Assembly: GCA_050084985.1 (NCBI GenBank)
Contig: JBITNC010000001.1
Span: 120,652,001-120,716,000, forward strand
DNA from: Nageia nagi
Lineage: Eukaryota; Pinophyta
Direction of reading: 5' to 3'
DNA length: 64,000 nt
Positions 54,513 through 64,000 of this stretch are shown piece by piece (position 1 is the first letter of the stretch; each line of letters begins with the position of its first letter). A program made the translations under genes and the position numbers. The notes below the pieces were generated by a model that was given only the letters and a program-made list of their open reading frames with translations, had not been told where the DNA came from and did not search any database.

Positions 54513-55486
54513 GTAGCCTTTTTCTAGACCTAAAACTCACTTTTTTGGAGATATAAAATAAAACATCAACTCATAATAGACAAGACCAAGATGATTTAAA
54601 TGAGAGATGAATTTTAAAGTAGGAAACCATAAAAAAATATTACCATACTTTAAAATTTATATTTCCTTAGGTTTGATGGTATATACTTTGAAATTTGATT
54701 GATAAAAGCCAAACAATTTGTTAACTTATACTAAACCTTGTATAAATCATGGGTCTACTTGGTAGCACTCTAGTTAAACCATGAGATAAACCATTGGTAC
54801 CAATAGTTAAGGAAGATGAAAAATAATATTATATACATAATTTAAGATCAAAATTCTTACTTGGTTTAGGTTAAGTGAATTCAACTATTTCATAGTTTAT
54901 TTATCTAAATTATACTAAACAGGCACTATTTTGAACTACTTAATGGCCTTTGAAAAGTTTTCTAATTGAATAATAAATTTACTTGATAGCTTTTCGAAAA
55001 TTTATTTCATCACTTGCCTATGATAGGAGATTAAGGTTGAGCTATAATTATTCAATCTAAATGCATGAATGAAGGAAATAAGCTTGACCAACATAACATA
55101 AATCGATATGACAAGTAATCCTCAGCTCTTTATTCCCTAATATATGTAGATTTAAGGCATTGGAATGTTTTATTATGAACATACATAAATAATTAATATA
55201 AATAATATAAAAGTACTATAAATAATAGATTACAAAAGAAGAAAATCAAATATAATAAAAGATAGAAAATTATAAAACTAAAAATATGCACTTTATTTTG
55301 TATTATCACAAACCTCTTTGAGGAGATAACCTCCTAATGAGAAAATGCATATATGTTTACATGCAATTATTTGATTTCATATATTATCTTATATAATGAA
55401 AATGTATTAGGTGTAATATTCTCTTACATCTATTTTCTTTACATATGTTTTATATTATTTTTCTCTTACATCATTAATTCTATTAC
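54513..55486. other. Unassigned AT-rich region
   Basis: No domain, RNA gene or repeat recognised up to the ATCTA duplication of element F (55487-55491). Confidence 0.4.
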
Positions 55487-55491
55487 ATCTA

Positions 55492-56287
55492 TGTTTACAA
55501 ATATTTTGAGCATGCAAGCAAATAAACAATTACAAAAACCAAAATACCTATTTCGAGCTACAGATAGAAATTTAGACCATACAAACAAATAGATGAAGAA
55601 GATAACCATCTAGAATTAAAATAGAAATACCAATCAAGAACTATAATTTGTATACTTACCTTACAAAGGGTATCTGTATCTGACATCAAAGAATGATGAT
55701 ATGTTTAATATGTGGATGACAGAGAAATCCTACTCTAAAGATATAACCTAAAATGAAACAAAACGAGGACTGTGGGTAGACTATGTGTTGTATGGAGGAG
55801 CATCGATGGTGTATTTAGCATGAATAAGGAATGCCGATGACCTTCGTTAGAATGCTCTTTACTTTCAAATCAAGTTGATAATTTGCACATATATATTTTG
55901 ATCAGTGATATGATATCCAAATAAATCATCAGTGTCAAAATAGCTTGCATAAGAAAGTATACAAACCACAGCCTTGAATGGTGGCATCAAAAGACACCTA
56001 GAGGATTGCTACCACCAAGACCAGATATGAGATCATGTATCTCCCTTGATTTGGACTTACTATTAGATCCCTATTTATATAGATAATAACATGACCTTCT
56101 CCTTAGGTCGACGTGTACCTACATAAATAGGATTAGTCCATAATACATAATGATATTCAAGATAATTATTGATATTATGATTATATTCAAGATAAACATT
56201 GATATCATTAAATTAAATATTCTAGGTGTATATTAGTGTAAGCAAATGTATTTATTTAAATGTATAAATAAATTTTATGCGATAATA
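55492..56287 (-). repeat. 3' LTR of element F
   Basis: Begins TGTTTACAAATATTTTGAGC on the + strand; the end is TA in place of CA. CTATTTATATA at 56071-56081 is a reverse TATA box. Confidence 0.88.
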
Positions 56288-56525
56288 GATGCCCCACTTT
56301 GGATGAGAAATTGATATCACTAGGTGCATTAAGATTTTTCATTCAAAGTACCAATCAAGATGTCATAGCAATGAAGTATTAATAGGCATTGATAAGTATA
56401 ATACCAACACTAATCAATCTGAATTCCAACAAATATTATGATATAGAAAAACCTATAAAAGCTAGATATTGGTTGAGAAAAATCCTTGCAGTGATGTTTT
56501 TCAATCTACCCCTTATCATGATACT

Positions 56526-56665
56526 GATAACACATGACCACACATGACAACACCTGACAACACATGACCACACATGACCACACATGACAACACATGACCA
56601 CACATGACAACACATGACCACACATGGTAACACATGAAAACACATGACCACACATGACAACATAA
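56526..56665. repeat. 11-bp minisatellite, about 12 copies
   Basis: Unit ACACATGACCA / ACACATGACAA, alternating C and A at one position. Confidence 0.9.
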
Positions 56666-56690
56666 GTGAATAGCATACTGTAACAGAATG

Positions 56691-56958
56691 GGAGCTCAAC
56701 TCCATGCTAAGAGGTACGATATGATGATGAGAGCTGAAACTTTGCGCCAAGAGGCATAATATGATGATGAGAGCTAAAACTCTACACCAAGAGGCATAAT
56801 ATGATGATGAGAGTTGAAACTCTATGCCAAGAGGCATAATATGATGCTGAGAGCTAAAACTTTATGCCAAGAGGCATAATATAATGATGAGAGCTGAAAC
56901 TCTGAGCCAAGAGGTATAATATGATGATGAGAGCTAAAACTCTACACCAAGAGGCATA
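56691..56958. repeat. 40-bp minisatellite, about 7 copies
   Basis: Unit GAGAGCTAAAACTCTATGCC then AAGAGGCATAATATGATGAT. Related monomers occur at 59808-59885, on the other side of the antisense gene. Confidence 0.9.
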
Positions 56959-57264
56959 TAACAAAATATGGTCTAGGATATAGCCATATAGATAATCCTC
57001 CATCATGTATAGAATATTAGGATGTTCAATTTGACAAAACAAGGAATGTGGGCAGTTTATTTTGACATAAGAACACCATCGATGATCCTCAAAACATGAT
57101 AGAAAAGGTCATGGGTAGTCCTTTTTCTTAAGGAATTTTCAAAAATTGAAAAACTTAAACAATGACATATTTCTTACTAATTTTGATTGACTATTCTATT
57201 TACCTATTTGTAACTCATAGGTATGCAAATCGAGACTGTATAGGGATATGTACCCTTGAAATGT

Positions 57265-57273
57265 TATAAAAGG
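57265..57273 (+). promoter_or_regulatory. Possible TATA box for the antisense mobile-domain gene
   Basis: TATAAAAGG in a less AT-rich context, about 680 bp upstream of the ATG at 57945. CTTGCTTC then TTTTCAGAG follow at 57298-57316. Suggestive only. Confidence 0.4.
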
Positions 57274-57944
57274 AAGCTGACCCCCCTTTCATTATCACTT
57301 GCTTCTATTTTCAGAGTGGTGAGTGCTTAGGAGTTTTTTGAGAGCTTGTAAGTTGAGTGCTTATTCCTAATTCTATTGATATTACCCTATGATTTACCTT
57401 TGCTTCTTTTTCACATCTCCCTATTATGGCTTTACCGATTACATGTCGAGAGGGACACAAAGCTACTCTAGTGGTGAACTCTTCTATTGGTTATTAGGTA
57501 AATCATTTTTACCTATCTTTATTTGGTGCATTCTTGATTTTTTCTATATGTTTTATTTTTACATAGTTTTTTGTAAGTCCGATATCCTGTTCCTAAGGTT
57601 TTACCCATTAGAATACCTTTGCTTTCATTTCTATCTTTTAGCATGATATTTCATATTTCTACCTCTATAATTAGGTTACTCTTTTTCGTATGACCCTGCT
57701 CATAAATTTTTATAAATTTTCTATATGGGAAAGGATTACTGGTAGTCCCTTCTACCCTAGTTCATATCATTGGTGATCCTCTTTTATGCTGGTTTGGATT
57801 GTGGGCGATCCTCTTTAACTATTTTGCAAAACTTAGAAATGCATTAATAATAGAAACTAATATTAATTTTTGTGTTTTTTATTGGGATTGTAGTTATTAT
57901 ATGTAGGCTTCCAAAAAGAGTATTGCATTTACAATTACCCAATA

Positions 57945-59700
57945 ATGGCCCAGTTAGATGAGAGTTGGAGCACAGTTGAGGCTATTTCTTTGAGCTACCT
58001 AACCTTTTCCAATTACATCTATCATGATCAAGATATGTTGATAGCTTTGATGGAAAGGTGGGATCCAAATTCCAACACCTTTCACTTACCTATAGGGGAG
58101 ATTACAGTGACTCTCGAGGAAATCTGTAGGATCACTAGGCTACCTATCAGAGGCAAGCTAGTGAACATGGTCCTTGTTCCTAGCATGGAACAAGTAGAGG
58201 AGTGGGATATGTGGCTACAGGTTCAAATGAGGTGAACCATAAGAAGAGGGGAGTTTCCTTGATGAGACATGTATCAAAGGATCCTACAACATGGGTTGAA
58301 CTATGATTGAGGCTTCTTAATGCTTACCTACTAGATGCTATTATCTACCTAAAAAATGTACAAGATATTCCCCATGGGGATGGTGCCTATCATCATGGAC
58401 ATGGTCCGCCATGAGCAATGATATGCATGGTGCCTAGCTATTTTGGCATAGCTATACCATGATTTCCATGCATTCAATGAGGTGGTGAGAGGAGGGAGAT
58501 AGGTGGCTCATTCCATGATACTGCAGGTATGGGCCGTATGATCACATAGGCATCTTCAGAGCAACCTCTCTACCATAAGATCTACCAAATGATGTGCCCA
58601 CATGGTAGTAGTGGGTGACTACACATGGCCCTAACTTTCTTGACATTGACATAAAGGGATGGAGGGTATGACTTGACACACTCAAAGAGTCACAGATGAA
58701 CTAGAGTATATATAGATATGCCCTAGAGTGGATCAAGGACATGCATGAGCTAGCCTAGGTGAGGCACTTGACATACATCCAAGCATGCAAGCACTAGTTG
58801 AGCCATACAAACTCGAGAGGGTACTCTAATAGTTTGAAATAGAATAGTGGATACTGATGATTACAGGATAGTAGTATGCTACTATTGCAGTAGGGATCTA
58901 CCAAAGGACTATGAGCTAATGCTAGATTAGGATTCTGAGTAGACATCCCCTAGAATGACTTAGACTTTGAGGATGACCTAGAAATAGATGGTCTTGAGCA
59001 TACTGAGGACTAAATGGACTAGTGGTAAGGACATGCTCCTCATCACCTAGGCATACATGAGGTAGACCAACCTAAGGATGAAGGAGGTGCATTTGAAACA
59101 AAGGAGGCATTGATAGGATTGGACACTAAGTACACACCATTGAGATGGGGCTCACATGACATAGATGACACACATGATATGATGCTAGATGCTAGTCATG
59201 ACGATAATGAGGAGATGAACCCAAATCAGGATGAGTATGAGCCCAACATAGAGAGAGACATGTATGTGTCTGAAGATGAGGATGATGATGATGGTATCTA
59301 TTCTTTTTATCTTTATATATATGTCTTTATTTTTATTATAAAAATGCATGCAATATTGATATATGATTTATATGTAGATGATGTGGACCCTAAACCAAAC
59401 ATAGCCCAGCTACACAGGATCATAGAGCAAAAGGATGCTAAAATTAGAGATCTAAAAGGATAGCTATGATACGAAGGAGGAGCCTATACAACCCTATACC
59501 AGGATCTAAAAAAATCCAACACACAGATCTAGGACCTTTACGAGCATCTATGTAAGGTCAAGAGACAAGTAGGGGAAGAAAAAGGTGAGGGTTGAAAAAT
59601 ACAAGGCTAGGTGCGGGGGTAGTGGCTCTAGCAGGGCTACTAGTTCTAGCATAGGGGAGGGGATCCTTCTAGGAGACTATAGCTTTTATGTATATAATTA
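57945..59700 (+). pseudogene. Plant mobile domain (PMD) protein gene, antisense within element F
   Basis: 57945-58235 reads MAQLDESWSTVEAISLSYLT and LIALMERWDPNSNTFHLPIG, then EITVTLEEICRITRLPIRGK. The ERW-P-T-TFH-P-GE-T-TLE pattern is the start of the plant mobile domain. Further on, in broken frames, LYHDFHAFNEVVRGGR, LQVWAV and similar words match the rest of the domain. 59110-59463 is acidic (DEYEPNIERDMYVSEDEDDD), then a probable 80-bp intron (GTATCT at 59295 to TATGTAG), then a coiled coil (HRIIEQKDAKIRDLKG). Multiple stops make it a pseudogene here. PMD proteins occur as host silencing factors and inside Gypsy and Mutator-type transposons; the position inside F argues for the transposon type. 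Confidence 0.72.
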
Positions 59701-60150
59701 TTACTCAGCCATGCTAATATTTTGTAAAATGATTAACCTTTTTATGATATAAAAGATGATTTTTTATATATTTTTCCTTATTGTTTGTTACATGAATTTT
59801 ATGATACTATGAGAGCTAAAACTCTATGCAAAGAGACCTAAAAAGATAAAATGATCTAGAAGCTAAAACTCCATGCTAAGGGGCATTCATTAAATTTTAT
59901 TTTAGCAAAATTTGACTAAAAAGAGGATCATAGGCGATCCATTCTTAATAAAAAAGGAGTGCTAGCGCTCCTTATATGACATCAAAATAATCCCCATTTT
60001 TTCCATCATGTTGTTGATCAGTTCATATGTCCTACTATCAGTTCCATTAGTGTTATATGATCATGCATGTTTACCAAATGACATAACTAGAGGGCCTTGT
60101 GCCCCCACTGGTCCTATAATAAATGGCTTTTTCATCATATTACCTTATGT
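59701..60150. other. Spacer between antisense gene and gag of F
   Basis: AT-rich with degenerate 40-bp repeat monomers (59808-59885). No protease or RT motif on the - strand, where pol would be expected. Confidence 0.55.
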
Positions 60151-62182
60151 ATACAATATTGTTGTGTTATATTGTGGCATAGGGTTCTTGTAAATCCCTA
60201 ATTTCTCATTATCCACATGTATAGGAGCCTTTTTGTTATCTTCCTATTTTTTGAATGATATCACTTTTTTGTCTATCAAGTCTTGGACAACATCTTTAAA
60301 TCTTTTACACTCACATGTTTTATGTCCATGTTCTATGATACCCACAAAATCCACCTATAGTTTTAGTGACCTTTTAACTCATGGATGGTAATTGGATCAA
60401 ACCCTTTTGAAGTATTAATCGTAATAGCTCTTCATGATCTTCCATAATTTTAGTGTATACTCTAAGGGTTTTATTATTAGATGGACAAGATGTTTCTTTT
60501 TCCATTGTAACTATTGCTATTATTTTCATAGTTGATAGTTTTTTTTCTTCTCTTTTAAGTTTCTAATAATCAATTTTTACTAAGTGTTTCTCTTTTTGAA
60601 TCATGTACATAATCATCTTAGTAAGGGGTTGCTTTAAATAGTTAAAGAAATCTAATATCATCTCATATCTAAGATTTAAATTTATAAATGTGGCTATTTT
60701 CTTCCATGTTTTTACAAATTCCTCAAATGATTGGTTCTCACTTTGTCTCATTTTTGCTAAATCAATAAGGGTTGGTTTTTTTTTATAATATGTTGATATT
60801 GATTTATAAATTCTCATTTTAATTACTCATAGTTAGTAATACTTTAATTTTCCAAACTATAGAACCATTCATAAGATTATTTCCCTAAATTGAGTTGAAA
60901 TAATCTCACTAACATATCTCCATCATATTGATAACTACAAGCTGCTTCTTCAAAGATTGTGATATGTATCCTAGGATCACTAATGCAATCATATTTGTGA
61001 AAATCTATGTCTTTCCCTTTCCATGTTTTTTCTTTTATTTTTGCATAAAAGGGTGCCTTTCATTTAACTATTCACCTTCTTTTTCTTTACTTAAGAGCAT
61101 TAACCTCTTTAATTGTTCATCCATTTATTTCAATTGTGCCATCCTTTTCTCTAATTTTTCATTTCACATAATTTTATTATTATTATTTTTCTCTAGGAGA
61201 TCAGGTTTCTCAACTTCTTTCTCATTCTCATATTTAGGTGTCACAAGAGTAAATCTTCCATTTTGATCTCTCCATTCTTGAATTAGTTGATTATCCAATT
61301 CTCTTATGATTACTTATCTTACACTTATTTGAGCTTTTTGATAAGATTATCTACCTATTATTTTCCTTACTTATATCTCTTTAATTTCTTTTTCCCTATC
61401 CGACTAGTAAGGGTAAGCATTGATAAGTCCTTATTCTACATGATCAATTTCAAACTCTATTGCTGATTCATTATCTGACTCATCATCTAATTCAACCATC
61501 TCATCATCAAAATTTCTCATAATTAGCTTCTTCTAATGTTATTGATTCATGATCTTTTAAATTTTTTACAAGTGTTAAAGATGATGTAGATTGATGAAAG
61601 TTTGACTTAGAGATGGAAGGACAAAGCATACAAAAATTGACATGGATTTCTTTAAGAAAATGGGCTATAGGTAGTCCATTTTGATAATATTTAGACCACA
61701 AATGGTCCTATTCTAACTTGTTAAGATGAACGATAAGAGGGAAGGCTTAGCCATAAACATCTTAGAAGGTGACCTAGAACTATTTTTAGTCAAAAATTCA
61801 TAGATAATATGAAATGAATGAGGTATGGTAAGATCTTTAGTAAATTTATAGAATACCCTAGGAAGCATTAAGAATTATTGGACTAAAATTAATCTATCTT
61901 CTATTAGATTTAGATCATTAGATTTTTTAGATTGATAAAGGATTAATTGACATTTATTCTCAAAAGTTTGGATTATTTCTTCTTCAGGGATCTCATCATA
62001 TCTGAGTCCCCATGATAAGATTCATCATCAGGAAAATTAGTTTCAATAGACAAAGGGACACTATATTTATTTAACCTAGCACTTTTTCTTATTGATATTA
62101 TACCTTTCCATGATTTTCTTTTCCTTTTAGTTGGTTCAAGCTTTGATTGATTTAATGATAAAAGGTCTAATGAATTATTCAT
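60151..62182 (-). pseudogene. Gypsy-type gag of element F
   Basis: Begins at 62182 with MNNSLDLLSLNQSKLEPTKR and a basic stretch, SIRKSARLNKYSVPLSI. Around 61260-61080 it reads GRFTLVTPKYENEKEVEKPD with charged coiled-coil-like sequence. The capsid part at 60900-60560 has LGNNLMNGSIVWKIKVL-like words and LIDLAKMRQSENQSFEEFVK, TWKKIATFINLNLRYEMILD, the conserved Gypsy gag pattern. Near 60350-60240 VDFVGIIEHGHKTCECKRFK and DVVQDLIDKKVISF recall the zinc-knuckle end with Cys changes. Many frameshifts and stops. Reading then fades; no protease follows. Confidence 0.75.
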
Positions 62183-62219
62183 ATTTTTAGAAGTTAAGTT
62201 TCATATTGGGTTCACCCAA

Positions 62220-62993
62220 TGTTTATAAATATTTTGAGTATGCAAGCAAATAAATAATTACAAAACCTAAAATACCTATTTCAAGCTATGGATAGCAATT
62301 TAGACCATACAAACAAATAGATGAAGAAGATAACCACCTAGAATTAGGACAACAATACCAATCAAGAACTGTAATTTGTTTACTTACCTTATGAAGCATA
62401 CCTAACATTGAATAATGATATGAATATTGGATGATAAAAAATCCTACTCCAAAGCTATAACCTGAATGCAAACAAAAAGAGGACATGGCAGTCTATGGAT
62501 TGTACAGGAGAGTGCTGTAGTGTATTGGCATGATAAGGACTGATGACCTTCATTAGAATGCTCTTTACTTTCAAATCAAGTTGATAATTTGCACAAAGAT
62601 GTTTTGATTAGCGATATGATATCTAGATAAATCATCAGTGTTAGAACAGCTTGCATAAGGAAGTATACAAACCACAACCTTGAATGGTAGCATCAAAAGA
62701 CACCTAGAGGATTTACCACCACCAAGACTAGATATGGGATCATGTATCTCCATTATTTGGACTTACTATTAGATCCCTATTTATATAGATAATAATATGA
62801 CCTACTCCTGAAGTCGGTGTGTACCTACATAAATAGGGTTAGTCCACAATACATAACAATATTCAAGACAATTATTAATATTATGATTATATTCAAAATA
62901 AACATTGATATCATTAAATTAAATATTCTATGTGTGTATTAGTGCAAGCAAATGTATTTATTTAAATACATAAATAAATTTTATGCAATAACA
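62220..62993 (-). repeat. 5' LTR of element F
   Basis: 774 bp, TGTTTATAAATATTTTGAGT to TGCAATAACA. The reverse TATA box CTATTTATATA is at 62777-62787. Open frames inside it are chance. Confidence 0.88.
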
Positions 62994-62998
62994 ATCTA

Positions 62999-64000
62999 CA
63001 TATTATTTTATGATATAAAGTGACATGTGTTCCTTCCTATATGGTCTTTCAAAGATAATTGATGTATGGGCTAGAGTATATATGTAACATACCATCCTTG
63101 ATAAGTAATACTTATCTTTAATGATTGAAGTTAGGAAACTATTATTAATGGTATTGCAGTTATTCCCATGTAGTATCTTATTGTAGAAGGCCTTCCCACT
63201 AAAATAGGACTTTTATGATCTTCCATAATTGAAGTTGACACATACAATAGTTGAGAATGGATTTTGATTTAAAGAATAAACAACCTTCATCATTCAATTC
63301 TAGGAGTGCTAATTATTTGTACCCATTAAAACTTAGTTTCTTCTTAAGGTATTATAGATTAGTATGATATCAATTCCAAAACCATAAAGATTTAGAGGGT
63401 TTGAATCTGTGATTTGTTTATTTGACTTAAAATGATTTTATGTGGACCTCTATAAACACTAAGAACTCAACTATGAATAATATTTTAGTATAGAAGATGA
63501 ATATGGTTAGAAACTATAATAATAGAGCATCATAAATAAAATATTGTATAAAGTTAAACACTATAAAAGATAAAAAGTGACAATAAAGAAAATAGGCATT
63601 TCTCTTATTTATTATAGACTTATTCAAGGGGAAACCTCCAAGTGAGTGAACTCAATATAAATTCCATGGTAATACATGGTTTATCTTCATGGTCTTATAT
63701 AATAGAAGTACCTTAGGTAGCATATTATCTTTTGCATCCTTTCCTACATGTATCATATAATTTGTTATATCCTTTATTCTCTCACACTTATATTTCCTTG
63801 TAATATGAGATGATGTAATAACCTTAATTTTTGTTCCAATTTTTTCAATCTCATGAAAGTTTAACATTAGATAATAATTCTAAGCATCATCATAAATCAT
63901 ATTTGTTGCCCATGTTATTTGGATTTCATTTAATGCAACCTCCAATTTCATGATACTAAGGTGCTCTATTATGGGAAATAACTTATTTTGTTGAAGTAAT
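62999..64000 (-). other. Unassigned flank with a mostly open minus-strand frame at its end
   Basis: 62999-63640 is empty. From 63999 to 63652 one - strand frame is open except for a single stop: NKLFPIIEHLSIMKLEVALN, ITWATNMIYDDA, then MLNFHEIEKIGTKIKVITSS and KCERIKDITNYMIHVGKDAK. The composition looks protein-like, but I do not recognise the family. It continues beyond the window. Confidence 0.35.

Larger units (their letters stand above)
56288..57250. other. Repeat-rich segment between LTR and antisense gene of F
   Basis: Non-coding. Two tandem arrays (56526-56665 and 56691-56958). The open frames through them on the - strand (56436-56837 and 56854-57042) are repeat translations. Confidence 0.7.
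55492..62993 (-). mobile_element. Gypsy-like LTR element F without pol, carrying an antisense gene
   Basis: LTRs 55492-56287 and 62220-62993 share sequence throughout. They are flanked by a perfect ATCTA duplication (55487-55491 and 62994-62998). On the - strand, gag follows the right-hand LTR (62182 down to about 60230). No protease, RT, RNase H or integrase is recognisable in the 3.7 kb that remain. Instead a plant-mobile-domain gene lies on the opposite strand (57945-59700). AAAGTGGGGCATC on the - strand at 56288-56300 may be the polypurine tract. It is probably non-autonomous by deletion or by design. Confidence 0.82.

Noticed and set aside
56436-57042. Minus-strand ORFs with repeated Cys/His/Val words (CHVWSCVVMCGHV)
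   Set aside because: Translation of the 11-bp and 40-bp tandem arrays; not a metal-binding protein.
57945-58235. PMD frame as an intact host gene
   Set aside because: Only the first 96 codons are open; the rest of the domain is broken, and it lies between LTRs of element F with a clean target duplication.

Overview
This window looks like nuclear DNA of a large, repeat-rich seed-plant genome. The evidence is AT-rich sequence, nested LTR retrotransposons of Copia and Gypsy type, plant LINEs, CACTA and hAT elements, and two intronless L-type lectin receptor-like kinase (LecRK) genes. The heavy decay of most elements would fit a gymnosperm, but nothing here identifies the species. Only one apparently intact host gene is visible.

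Layout. (1) 188-17561: an old Copia element (A, + strand) that lacks gag, protease and RNase H. A younger Copia (C, - strand, 6363-15227) is inserted in its pol gene with a perfect CAATG target duplication. (2) 17562-23300: mostly unassigned, with a solo LTR of the same Copia family at 20996-21493 (duplication CAATA). (3) 23300-32143: a decayed Copia (E) split in its integrase by a LINE (23789-30351). That LINE is in turn split by a very recent gag-only LTR element (D, 24061-26692, duplication CACAC) and by a CACTA-type element (27192-28297). (4) 33156-35149: a LecRK pseudogene with two frameshifts. A hAT-type element (35606-37374, 8-bp duplication) sits in its 5' flank. (5) 37880-49080: a three-level nest. 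A LINE (G) is split by a second LINE (38601-48770), which is split by Copia B (39367-47840, duplication CCCCC). (6) 49388-51391: an intact LecRK gene on the - strand, duplicate of the pseudogene, with homologous 5' flank to about 51840. (7) 51840-55486: relics, including a second copy of the Copia E LTR/leader. (8) 55492-62993: a Gypsy-like element (F, - strand, duplication ATCTA) with gag but no recognisable pol, carrying an antisense plant-mobile-domain gene. (9) 62999-64000: unassigned.

How it fits together. The host content is one tandem LecRK pair, once probably a few kb apart and now about 14 kb apart because of insertions; one copy is intact and one is dead. The rest is transposon stratigraphy, unusually readable because six insertions have recognisable target duplications. 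The most interesting items are the nearly unmutated gag-only element D, the pol-less element F with its antisense mobile-domain gene, and two integrase lesions shared by Copia B and C but absent from A.

Limits: boundaries come from reading terminal repeats and target duplications by eye. Domain calls come from motif recognition, not database searches.
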